NCBI RefSeq assembly: GCF_030035605.1
Contig: NZ_CP106736.1
Span: forward strand, 1,364,001 to 1,428,000
Length of the DNA: 64,000 nucleotides
Reading direction: 5' to 3'
Source of the DNA: Silvimonas soli
Lineage (GTDB): Bacteria > Pseudomonadota > Gammaproteobacteria > Burkholderiales > Chitinibacteraceae
A program made the translations under genes and the position numbers. Shown in pieces: positions 1 through 7,174 of the stretch. The notes under the pieces are model-generated. The model saw only the letters and a list, made by a program, of their open reading frames with translations, was not told the DNA's origin and made no database searches. How positions within the stretch are numbered: the stretch's first letter is position 1; each line of letters begins with the position of its first letter.

Positions 1-2
1 CG

Positions 3-92
3 GGCTTTGATCGCGTAGCATTTCACCAGCGCTTCAATACCCAGGTCACAGCGTTTTTCCGGGCACATCTGGCCGGACCCCCAACGCGTTGA
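3..92 (+). CDS. C-terminal end of a probable alpha/beta hydrolase (partial)
   Basis: An open frame enters from the left edge and stops with TGA at 90-92. It gives 29 residues that begin GFDRVAFHQRF and include VTAFFRAHL. A Gly-Phe-Asp after the (unseen) catalytic His, followed by a final amphipathic helix ending FF-R-HL, is typical of dienelactone hydrolase-like and other alpha/beta hydrolases. The gene lies 106 bases upstream of the xylanase gene on the same strand, so the two could belong to one polysaccharide or ester degradation locus. The family call rests on a short tail only. Confidence 0.4.
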   Translation, partial: GFDRVAFHQRFNTQVTAFFRAHLAGPPTR

Positions 93-198
93 TGCCTGAG
101 GCCGGTCGGAAAAAATGGAAGCCCACGGACCCGCGTGCTGGCAACGGTAGCCCAAAATTTACAAGGCGGGCCGACGAGCCACGCAAAGGAATAAATGC

Positions 199-1287
199 AT
201 GCATAAGCGTCTGCGCGGCTTTGGGCTTGCCAGCACGATCATCATTCTTGGCGCCTGCACGGGTACGCCCGTGACGCCGCATGTTGCCGCCAGCGCCGTG
301 CCCACGCCCTCCTTGGCAAAAGCTTGGCAGGGCCAAGTGCTGATCGGCGCGGCGGTGGATGAGAAGAACATCCAAAGTCAGGGAACGCTCATTGCCGACC
401 AGTTCAGTAGCGTGGTGGCAGAAAACGCCATGAAACCCATGGCGACCGAACCACGTGAAGGCGAATTTCATTTTGAAGCCGCCGACGCCATCGTCCGCTT
501 TGCCCAGAGCCATAATATGGCCATCCGCGGCCACACGTTGCTCTGGCACCTGCACACACCAGACTGGATGTGGCAGGGCAAAAATGGCCAGCCCGCAGAT
601 CGTGATCTGGTGCTGGCGCGTCTGAAACGGCACATCGACGCCGAAGTAGGACACTACAAAGGTCAGGTGTCTGCCTGGGATGTCGTCAACGAGGTCATCG
701 ACGAAAAACAGCCCGACTGCCTGCGCAACGATAAATGGCATCAAGTGGTGGGCCTGGACTACGTGGATTACGCCTTTCGCTATGCCCACGCCGCCGATCC
801 CGCCGCGCGCCTGTTCATCAACGAATACTCCACCACTGAAACGGCCAAACAACGCTGCCTGCTGCGTGTGATACAAGGCTTGCAAGAACGTGGCGTGCCT
901 GTAAACGGCATTGGCCACCAGATGCACATCTCTGTGTTCTACCCGCGTGTAGAAGACATTGACCAGACCCTGACCGCCTTCGCCCGCCTTGGTCTGGAAA
1001 ACCAGATCACGGAAATCGACATGAGCCTGTACAAGTGGAAAGACAACCACCTGTACGACACCCGCGACAACCTGCTGGCGCTGCAAGCCCGCCGCTATGG
1101 CGACATCATGCGCATGATCCGCAACCACCCGGATGTGACCGCCGTAACCTGGTGGGGCGTGACCGATGCCGGCACCTGGCTCAACCAGGATGCCCCGGCA
1201 GATCACCACGACCAACCCCTGTTGTTTGATGCACAAGGTCAACCCAAAGGCGCGTTCTGGGCGGTGTTCAACGCAGCGCGGCGGTAA
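199..1287 (+). CDS. GH10 endo-1,4-beta-xylanase, lipoprotein
   Basis: Glycoside hydrolase family 10 enzyme of 362 residues that cleaves internal beta-1,4 bonds of xylan. The N-terminus is a lipoprotein signal with lipobox LGAC (Cys20), so the protein should be membrane-anchored rather than freely secreted. The catalytic barrel follows from about residue 45. WDVVNE carries the acid/base Glu165 and ITEIDMS the nucleophile Glu272. An ATG at 199 with AAGGAAT upstream was chosen as start. There is no carbohydrate-binding module. A lipid anchor would keep products close to the cell. The nearest gene is the partial hydrolase on the left; there are no other xylan genes in view. Confidence 0.93.
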   Translation: MHKRLRGFGLASTIIILGACTGTPVTPHVAASAVPTPSLAKAWQGQVLIGAAVDEKNIQSQGTLIADQFSSVVAENAMKPMATEPREGEFHFEAADAIVRFAQSHNMAIRGHTLLWHLHTPDWMWQGKNGQPADRDLVLARLKRHIDAEVGHYKGQVSAWDVVNEVIDEKQPDCLRNDKWHQVVGLDYVDYAFRYAHAADPAARLFINEYSTTETAKQRCLLRVIQGLQERGVPVNGIGHQMHISVFYPRVEDIDQTLTAFARLGLENQITEIDMSLYKWKDNHLYDTRDNLLALQARRYGDIMRMIRNHPDVTAVTWWGVTDAGTWLNQDAPADHHDQPLLFDAQGQPKGAFWAVFNAARR

Positions 1288-1900
1288 GGCTCATGACCGG
1301 TCGCTTGGCGCAATCGCCAGTTGTAGTGCCAGGCGATGGCGACAGATTGCTTTGCATCGCACTCCAGACATTTATCCCCAGCGACTAGATGGGCACTTTG
1401 GCCGAAATCCATCCAATCCAATGGATTGGGCCGATAGTCTGCAGTTGGTCGAGTGTGACAACTTCAACGATTGCCAACCCTGAAAGATACGGGCCACCTC
1501 ACATGAGCCATTACCACGTCGCACTAACTCACTACTTCCGGAATAACAGGCCCTGAATCTACAGTGCGCATGCTCACTCATTCAGGAATGCTTAATCAGC
1601 AGCTACGAAATACCCACTGGGGAGAGAAGCTGAGCATCAGCTTCTCCAGGATTCGAAGTGCAACCCCATCAGCACTCACCCTAATCCGTAATAGCCCTAC
1701 CGCAACCTGCATAAAATTATCGACCGGAACAGCGTGATGTGCAGGTTCTAGCAATTCACTGACCAGTTTTACCAGCAAACATGATCACTTTTGCGAGAGT
1801 CTGCGAACTCTCTATCGTCGCCGTTTGGAACACCGTCGGGACACACCGCGTAGTGTAAAACTGCGATTTATTGCGGAGAAGGGGCAAAAACGACGGACGT
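1288..1900. other. Gene-free stretch with a perfect hairpin
   Basis: About 610 bases without a convincing gene. Short open frames on the minus strand (for example 1596-1778) lack a clear ribosome binding site or recognisable motif. A perfect inverted repeat occupies 1624-1646, with arms GAGAAGCTGA and TCAGCTTCTC around a 3-base loop and no T-run. A smaller palindrome around 1412-1429 has arms CCAATCC and GGATTGG. The stretch may be decayed coding DNA, but nothing identifiable is left. Confidence 0.5.
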
Positions 1901-1945
1901 AAAAAAGCCCGCAAAGCCTTTATTAACGGGGCTTTGCGGGCTTTT
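1901..1945 (-). terminator. Terminator of tRNA-Leu
   Basis: Arms AAAGCCCGCAAAGCC and GGCTTTGCGGGCTTT form a stem of about 15 bp. On the minus strand it ends in a T-run (A-run at 1901-1906 on the plus strand). It lies 25 bases beyond the CCA end of the tRNA gene. Confidence 0.85.
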
Positions 1946-1969
1946 GAACCACTTGCGTGATTCAGTGTC

Positions 1970-2055
1970 TGGTGCCCGAGGTCGGAATCGAACCGACACT
2001 CCTTTCGGAACCGGATTTTGAGTCCGGCGCGTCTACCAGTTCCACCACTCGGGCA
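1970..2055 (-). tRNA. tRNA-Leu (anticodon CAA)
   Basis: On the minus strand the gene begins TGCCCGAGTGG and ends with an encoded CCA (TGG at 1970-1972 on the plus strand). The anticodon loop reads CTCAAAA, giving anticodon CAA for UUG codons. The long variable arm is the class II form expected for leucine, and GGTTCGAATCC is the T arm. A promoter and a terminator flank it, so it is a single-gene unit. Confidence 0.97.
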
Positions 2056-2065
2056 GGAGGGGCGG

Positions 2066-2094
2066 ATTATCAACCAGAGTGCGAAAACTGGCAA
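2066..2094 (-). promoter_or_regulatory. Sigma70-type promoter of tRNA-Leu
   Basis: On the minus strand a TTGCCA (-35, 2089-2094) and a GATAAT (-10, 2066-2071) are separated by exactly 17 bases, ending about ten bases before the mature tRNA. The spacing and both hexamers fit the vegetative consensus well. Confidence 0.8.
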
Positions 2095-2101
2095 GTGCTT
2101 A

Positions 2102-2995
2102 TTACGATTCCGTGTCGATTTCTTCGTCGTTCTGGTTATCGGCCTTGAGCGATAGCGCGCGCTCGTACAGGGCATTGCGGGGAGCACCGGTAATTTGCTG
2201 CGCCAGCGCGACGGCTTGTTTGAGCGGCAACTCAGCCATCAATGGGCGCAACACGTGGTCGTGCGCATTGGCTTCATCTGGCTCGGCCGGTGGAGCGGCG
2301 TCGATCACGATGACGAACTCACCACGTTGCTGGTTGGCGTCGGCCGTGGCCCAAGCCAGCAGTTCACCCAGTGGAGCGCGGCGCAAGGTTTCAAAGGTTT
2401 TGGTCAGTTCGCGCGCGACCAGTGCGATGCGGTCTTGTCCAAAGCCGTTGGCCAGATCGTTCAGCGTATCCAGAATGCGGTGTGGCGCTTCATAAAATAC
2501 AGTGGCATAAGGCAAGCCCGCCAGCGGTGCAATCGCATCCTGACGTTGCCGGGATTTAGGCGGCAGAAAACCGTAAAACAAAGTGTGCGGGCACATGAAA
2601 CCGGCGCCGCTCAGGGCCGTGGTTAAAGCACTGGCGCCCGGTACTGGCACCACTTTGAAACCTGCCGCGTGTACGGCCGCTACCAGCTGCGCACCGGGGT
2701 CAGAAATGGCTGGCGTTCCGGCATCAGAAACCTGGGCGACGGTTTCTCCGGCGGCCAGGCGGGCGACCAGTTTTTCAGACATGGCGCGTTCGTTGTGCTC
2801 ACGCAAACTGATCATTGGTGTGGTGATGCCAAAATGCTTGAGCATTTGACCGGTAACGCGGGTGTCTTCTGCGGCAATGACACTGACGGAACGCAGAATC
2901 GTCTGCGCTCGGGGCGTCAAATCCTGTAGATTTCCGATGGGCGTAGCCACCACATATAATGAAGACTTACTGACAGCAAAAGGCTCTATATGCAC
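2102..2995 (-). CDS. rsmI: 16S rRNA 2'-O-ribose C1402 methyltransferase RsmI
   Basis: RsmI (YraL) of 297 residues methylates the 2'-OH of C1402 in 16S rRNA with S-adenosylmethionine. The tetrapyrrole-methylase fold shows as VATPIGNLQDLTPRA near the N-terminus and SDAGTPAISDPG about 85 residues further on. The start is a GTG at 2995-2993 with GGGAGA upstream on the minus strand. The start region overlaps that of the divergent lpoA-type gene (ATG at 2990). Divergent rsmI and lpoA is the arrangement known in E. coli. Confidence 0.95.
   Translation of the reverse strand: MHIEPFAVSKSSLYVVATPIGNLQDLTPRAQTILRSVSVIAAEDTRVTGQMLKHFGITTPMISLREHNERAMSEKLVARLAAGETVAQVSDAGTPAISDPGAQLVAAVHAAGFKVVPVPGASALTTALSGAGFMCPHTLFYGFLPPKSRQRQDAIAPLAGLPYATVFYEAPHRILDTLNDLANGFGQDRIALVARELTKTFETLRRAPLGELLAWATADANQQRGEFVIVIDAAPPAEPDEANAHDHVLRPLMAELPLKQAVALAQQITGAPRNALYERALSLKADNQNDEEIDTES
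2955..2960 (+). promoter_or_regulatory. Perfect -10 hexamer for the lpoA-type operon
   Basis: TATAAT lies 29 bases before the ATG at 2990. The -35 region (about 2932-2937, TTCCGA) is weak. The element lies inside the 5' part of rsmI, as it must because the two divergent genes have no intergenic space. Confidence 0.4.
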
Positions 2996-4207
2996 GCTCG
3001 GGTTCTCCCTGCGGTAATGCGCGGTGTAGCGGCCGTACTATACGGTGTGGCCTTGCTGTCGACCAGCGCGGCGCATGCAGAGCCCGTTGTTCGCACCCAG
3101 ATTGCTTCGAGCCCGGCGCAGCTTGCTGCCAGTGCAACTGCCGATGCCTCGCAGCCAGCGGATGAAACCGCTTCTGCTCCAGCCGCCACTCACAAGGGCG
3201 GCAATTTTATAGCGGTAATCTTGCCCGCCAAAGCCAAAGCCTGGAAACCCGCCGTTGAGGCGATCAAGAGCGGCTTGTTTGCCGCCGAATCAGCCTTGTC
3301 GGACGGAGACCAACCACCCTTACGCATCTTTGATACCACCGACACGGACGACGATATCCTGGCGCAATTCAACCGGGCCATTAGCCTGGGTGCAGCAGCG
3401 GTGATCGGGCCGCTGACCAAAAGCGCTGTTAACAATATCGGCGATAATGGCCATTTTGATATTCCGGTTCTGGCGCTGAATAGTTTTGATAGTAATACCC
3501 TGCACCGCCCCGGCTTTTACAGTTTTAGCCTGTCGGTGGAATCCGAAGCGGCCCAGGTCGCACAACAAATGCGGGATGACAGCTTTACCCACCCCGTCAT
3601 CGTTACAGTCGATGGTGCGCTGGCGCAACGCATGACCCAAGGGTTTACTGATGGCTGGCGCAGTGCCAATCAAACCATTGTCCCCATTCTGAAAACTACG
3701 GGCAAAGATTACGCGCAGCTCAAAGCCCAACTGGATATCGACGGCGCAGACGCGGTGTTTCTGGCCATGGATGCGCGCCAGGCCCGCAAGATCAGACCAT
3801 TTATCGGCACTACGCGTGCTATCTATGCCACCAGCCAGATCAATATCGGCAAACAACCCGCCACAGCGCTGCTGGACTTGGCTGGTATCCATTTCCTGGA
3901 CATGCCGTGGATTACCCAACCCAATACGCCAGAATACAAAATCTATGAACACGCACGCTCGCCTTCAAATGACCTGGAGCGCTTGTTCGCCATGGGCGTC
4001 GATGCCTGGAAAATAACCGCGGCCTTGCTCGATACGCCGCCAGACCAGCTGGGTATTACCGATGGTTTGACGGGCAGCTTGCACGTTGATGCGACCAGCA
4101 CCATACAGCGCTCGCTGGTGCCACAAGTGCTGACAGTGCAGATTCCCAATGCCGAAGCTCCCGGCTATACCGAGGCCCCCGCCTCTGTTCCGTCCACGGA
4201 ACAATGA
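2990..4207 (+). CDS. LppC/LpoA-family penicillin-binding protein activator, short and without lipobox
   Basis: LpoA-type protein of 405 residues. E. coli LpoA, an outer-membrane lipoprotein that activates PBP1A, is far longer because it has an N-terminal helical repeat domain. This copy has a classical signal peptide ending SAAHA, an Ala/Ser/Pro-rich linker to about residue 70, then only the periplasmic-binding-like LppC domain (FIAVILPAKAKAWKPAVEAI onwards). No cysteine is present near the signal cleavage site, so lipidation is not expected. It begins the cluster with yraN, a SIS isomerase and dolP, as in E. coli, and overlaps yraN by ATGA. Confidence 0.85.
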   Translation: MHARVLPAVMRGVAAVLYGVALLSTSAAHAEPVVRTQIASSPAQLAASATADASQPADETASAPAATHKGGNFIAVILPAKAKAWKPAVEAIKSGLFAAESALSDGDQPPLRIFDTTDTDDDILAQFNRAISLGAAAVIGPLTKSAVNNIGDNGHFDIPVLALNSFDSNTLHRPGFYSFSLSVESEAAQVAQQMRDDSFTHPVIVTVDGALAQRMTQGFTDGWRSANQTIVPILKTTGKDYAQLKAQLDIDGADAVFLAMDARQARKIRPFIGTTRAIYATSQINIGKQPATALLDLAGIHFLDMPWITQPNTPEYKIYEHARSPSNDLERLFAMGVDAWKITAALLDTPPDQLGITDGLTGSLHVDATSTIQRSLVPQVLTVQIPNAEAPGYTEAPASVPSTEQ

Positions 4208-4563
4208 ACCGCACCGGAGAAAACGCCGAAGCCCGCGCTGCTGATTATCTGGGCGCAAACGGGCTGGTTATCATCGAGCGCAACTGGCATTGCCGCTTTG
4301 GTGAGATCGACCTGATTGCGCACGACGGCGAAACACTGGTATTTGTGGAAGTTCGTCAACGCAGCAACCGGCGCTTTGGGGGTGCGGCGTTCAGCATCAC
4401 CCCGGCCAAACGCGCCAGATTGCTTGCCACTTCGGCCCTTTATCTGGCCCAATTGCACCCCCAGCCACCGTGCCGCTTTGATGCAATCTGCATTGAAGGA
4501 TCGGCGCTGACGTGGTTGAAGAACTGTATTGATGCCACTGAAGATTATTCAGCGAGCTACTAA
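4204..4563 (+). CDS. yraN: YraN family (UPF0102) putative endonuclease-fold protein
   Basis: A 119-residue member of the YraN family, which has a PD-(D/E)XK nuclease-like fold and no settled function. Visible conserved parts are the N-terminal GENAEARAADYL helix, the acidic GEIDLIA strand and FVEVRQRS, where most relatives have FVEVK. Its ATG overlaps the stop of the lpoA-type gene, so the two are translationally coupled. The position between lpoA and the isomerase gene is conserved in many proteobacteria. Confidence 0.9.
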   Translation: MNRTGENAEARAADYLGANGLVIIERNWHCRFGEIDLIAHDGETLVFVEVRQRSNRRFGGAAFSITPAKRARLLATSALYLAQLHPQPPCRFDAICIEGSALTWLKNCIDATEDYSASY

Positions 4564-4572
4564 GGAATTTGA

Positions 4573-5163
4573 ATGGATTTGATGCAACGCGTGCGCCAGC
4601 ACTTCGACGACAACATTACTGCCGCTGAGCTAACGCGGGAAATCCTGTCGCCGCAGATTGCGCAAGCAGCCGAGCGCTTGATGCAGACGCTCATCGCCGA
4701 TGGCAAGATTCTGACCTGTGGTAACGGTGGTTCGGCGGCCGATGCCCAACATTTTGCCTCGGAAATGGTCGGCCGCTTTGAGCGCGAACGTCCTGGCTTA
4801 AGCGCCATTGCGTTGTCTACCGATACCTCCGCAATGACCGCCATCGCTAACGCCTATGACTTTGACATGGTATTTTCCCGCCAGGTGCATGCTGTGGGCC
4901 GGGCAGGCGACGTACTGCTGGCGATTTCGGCTTCGGGGAACTCCGCCAACGTCATCTCTGCCATACACGCAGCACATGATCGGCAAATGAGCGTGATCGC
5001 GCTGACAGGACGGGACGGCGGGCAAGTAGCCGACATCCTCTCCGGTGATGACACCTTGCTGTGCGTGCCGGTCGAACGCACGGCGCGAATCAAAGAAATG
5101 CATGTCACCATCATTCATGCGGTGTGTGACGCTATCGATTACTTGTTGTTAGGGGGCGAATAA
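4573..5163 (+). CDS. SIS-domain phosphoheptose isomerase / DiaA-type protein
   Basis: A 196-residue single SIS domain protein. CGNGGSAADAQHFASEMVGRF (residues about 51-71) and the Ser/Thr-rich AISASGNSANV loop bind sugar phosphate in this family. By sequence alone it could be sedoheptulose-7-phosphate isomerase GmhA (first step of heptose synthesis for LPS) or the DnaA initiator-associating protein DiaA. The lpoA-yraN-X-dolP context is that of diaA in E. coli, but in many betaproteobacteria this gene is annotated gmhA. It ends 3 bases before the dolP-type gene. Confidence 0.85.
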   Translation: MDLMQRVRQHFDDNITAAELTREILSPQIAQAAERLMQTLIADGKILTCGNGGSAADAQHFASEMVGRFERERPGLSAIALSTDTSAMTAIANAYDFDMVFSRQVHAVGRAGDVLLAISASGNSANVISAIHAAHDRQMSVIALTGRDGGQVADILSGDDTLLCVPVERTARIKEMHVTIIHAVCDAIDYLLLGGE

Positions 5164-5166
5164 AAC

Positions 5167-5778
5167 ATGACCAGATTGATCAACAAAAAGCATCTGGCCG
5201 TTATCGGCGCAGCCGTATTGCTGGGCCTGCAAGGATGTGTGCCATTGGTGTTTGTGGGCGGGGCTGCCGTGGGCGTCCTGGTCGGCACTGATCCGCGTCC
5301 GGCCGAAACCATGAAGGGCGATCTGGATCTCGGGGGCAAAATCAGCGCCACCATTATTGATACCTGGAAAGATCAGGCGCACGTTAACGTGAACACGTTC
5401 AACAGCAATATCCTGTTGACTGGCGAAGTCCCGGATGAAGCCGCCCGCGCCCGTGTACAACAGATTGCGCAAAGCCAGACTGGCGTGCGTCACGTTTACA
5501 ACGAGACGGTGGTTGCCCCGCTTTCTTCGACCACAGACCGCCTGAATGACACCCAACTGACCACGCGCGTTAAAGCGTCGATCATCGGTCAGGGCGGCGA
5601 TACCAGTGGTTTCCACTTGATGGTGGTGACCGAGCGCAAAGTGGTTTACCTGATGGGCATCGCCAAACCTGATGTGGCCAATCAGTCCGCACAGGCCGCT
5701 AGCCTTGTCTCTGGTGTGGAACAGGTCGTGAAGCTGGTGGAATTCCAGCCACAAGGCCCGGCGGATCGCGCTAACTAA
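5167..5778 (+). CDS. dolP: BON-domain outer-membrane lipoprotein, DolP (YraP)-like
   Basis: A 203-residue lipoprotein with lipobox LQGC (Cys about 19) followed by a short glycine-rich segment and two BON domains (about residues 50-120 and 130-198). Family members bind anionic phospholipid and support outer-membrane integrity. It is the last gene of the cluster and is followed by a strong terminator. Confidence 0.9.
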   Translation: MTRLINKKHLAVIGAAVLLGLQGCVPLVFVGGAAVGVLVGTDPRPAETMKGDLDLGGKISATIIDTWKDQAHVNVNTFNSNILLTGEVPDEAARARVQQIAQSQTGVRHVYNETVVAPLSSTTDRLNDTQLTTRVKASIIGQGGDTSGFHLMVVTERKVVYLMGIAKPDVANQSAQAASLVSGVEQVVKLVEFQPQGPADRAN

Positions 5779-5798
5779 GCGCGGGGCTGGCCTCTGGA

Positions 5799-5838
5799 AC
5801 AAACAAAAAGGCGCGAAGATTCGCGCCTTTTTGTTTGT
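5799..5838. terminator. Bidirectional terminator between dolP and tesA
   Basis: The hairpin core has GGCGCGAA against TTCGCGCC. An A-run precedes it and a T-run follows it, so it can serve dolP on the plus strand and tesA on the minus strand. The flanking AACAAAC and GTTTGT extend the symmetry to about 19 bp per arm. Confidence 0.9.
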
Positions 5839-5859
5839 CTGCGCCCTGCGAGTTCACGA

Positions 5860-6474
5860 CTACAACAGCGGCGCCAGGTCCTTCTGTATCTGTTTGGCCA
5901 ATAGTGGTTGTCCAGCAGCAGTGGGGTGCAGTTGATCAGCCTGGAACATCTCCGGATGCATCACCACCGGAGCCAGCAGGAACGGCGTTAGCCCGGTGCG
6001 ATATTTTTTTGCCAGCGTTGAATACATATTGGCGAACTGTTGGGTGTAATCCGGGCCAAAGTTGGGTGGCAGTTGCATGCCCACCAGATGCACTTTCGCG
6101 CCAGAGGCTTGCGCCAGCTCAATCATCCGGGCAAGGTTGTGCTGCGCAACATCCAGCGGCAAACCACGCAAGCCATCGTTGGCGCCCAGCTCCAGCACCA
6201 CCAGTTTGGGCTGATGCGCTTTGAGCGCCGCTGGAAAACGCGTCAATCCGCCCGCTGTGGTTTCACCGGACACACTGGCATTGACGACGCGATATTGTTT
6301 GCTGGTACCGGCCAGATCGCGCTGCAGCAAGCTGGGCCACGCCTGGTCTGCCGCAAGGCCATAGCCCGCTGATAGACTATCGCCAAATACCAGAATGACT
6401 GGCGCCGGTGCCACGGCGTAAACCGCCTGACTCAAGAACAGGATCAAAGCAGCAACAATGAACGATATACGCAA
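5860..6474 (-). CDS. tesA: Periplasmic acyl-CoA thioesterase I / GDSL lysophospholipase
   Basis: SGNH-type esterase, 204 residues from the chosen start. Block I is FGDSLSAGYG (Ser nucleophile), block III LGANDGLRG, and the catalytic pair sits in DQLHPTAAG. A TTG at 6474-6472 is preferred because AGGAG lies 9 bases upstream and translation from it gives a clean signal peptide (RISFIVAALILFLSQAVYA). An ATG at 6492 in the same frame is the alternative. The divergent ABC ATPase gene starts within the same few bases, as with tesA and ybbA in E. coli. Confidence 0.92.
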   Translation of the reverse strand: MRISFIVAALILFLSQAVYAVAPAPVILVFGDSLSAGYGLAADQAWPSLLQRDLAGTSKQYRVVNASVSGETTAGGLTRFPAALKAHQPKLVVLELGANDGLRGLPLDVAQHNLARMIELAQASGAKVHLVGMQLPPNFGPDYTQQFANMYSTLAKKYRTGLTPFLLAPVVMHPEMFQADQLHPTAAGQPLLAKQIQKDLAPLL

Positions 6475-7174
6475 CGGACTTTCTCCTGACATGCTGACTG
6501 TGACCAAACTGGGTAAACGGGTTACTGCCGGTGATGAAACCATCGACATTCTGCACGAGATCTCGTTCACGCTCACGGCGGGTGCCAGTCTGGCCATCGT
6601 CGGAGCGTCTGGTTCCGGTAAATCGACATTACTGTCTTTACTGGCTGGACTGGACACCCCCAGTCACGGCGAAGTGCTGCTGGCTGGCCAGTCATTAACC
6701 CAACTGGATGAGGATGGCCGTGCCCGCATGCGGGGTCAACATGCAGGATTTGTATTCCAGTCCTTCCAGCTGTTACCCGAATTATCTGCACTGGAAAACG
6801 TCATGCTGCCGCTGGAGCTGCTTGGTAAAAAAACCAGCACCGACGAAATGCGCCAGACTGCCCAGAGCTGGCTGGATCGCGTCGGCTTGGGCAAGCGGCT
6901 GGCTCACACGCCACGTACCTTGTCTGGTGGCGAGCAACAACGGGTCGCGCTGGCACGGGCCTTTGTCACGGGTCCGGATATCCTGTTTGCTGACGAACCC
7001 ACGGGCAGCCTGGATAGCCACACCGGCGAACACGTGGCCGAGTTGTTGTTTGAACTGAATCGCGAAACCAATACCACGCTGGTGCTAGTCACTCACGACG
7101 AAACCCTGGCCGCCCGTTGTGGCTCCCGTTTGCGGCTGGAAGCGGGCCGCATGATCGACTGGGTTAACGCATGA
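6458..7174 (+). CDS. ybbA: ABC transporter ATP-binding protein, YbbA type
   Basis: ATPase of 238 residues in the LolD/MacB-like group that works with FtsX-type permeases. Walker A GASGSGKST is at about residues 49-57; the signature LSGGEQQRVALARA and Walker B ILFADEPTG follow. No start has a good ribosome binding site. The ATG at 6491 (protein beginning MLTVTKL) is an equally plausible start; either one overlaps or touches the tesA start region. The stop overlaps the next gene by ATGA, so ATPase and permease form one unit. Confidence 0.9.
   Translation: MNDIRNGLSPDMLTVTKLGKRVTAGDETIDILHEISFTLTAGASLAIVGASGSGKSTLLSLLAGLDTPSHGEVLLAGQSLTQLDEDGRARMRGQHAGFVFQSFQLLPELSALENVMLPLELLGKKTSTDEMRQTAQSWLDRVGLGKRLAHTPRTLSGGEQQRVALARAFVTGPDILFADEPTGSLDSHTGEHVAELLFELNRETNTTLVLVTHDETLAARCGSRLRLEAGRMIDWVNA

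Noticed and set aside
1..68. A minus-strand frame starting at 68 and leaving the window
   Set aside because: The plus-strand frame in the same place reads as a hydrolase tail and is the better explanation.
46..1242. A 398-codon open frame antisense to the xylanase gene
   Set aside because: It mirrors the GH10 gene, has no recognisable motif, and its composition is what the complement of a GC-rich gene gives.
1596..1778. A 60-codon minus-strand frame that might be the end of a decayed regulator
   Set aside because: Resemblance to a LysR tail was vague, and the frame contains the perfect 1624-1646 hairpin; no evidence supports a gene.
1970..2055. tRNA-Leu as an integration site for an island
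   Set aside because: No second copy of the tRNA 3' end, no integrase, and core genes on the right side directly.
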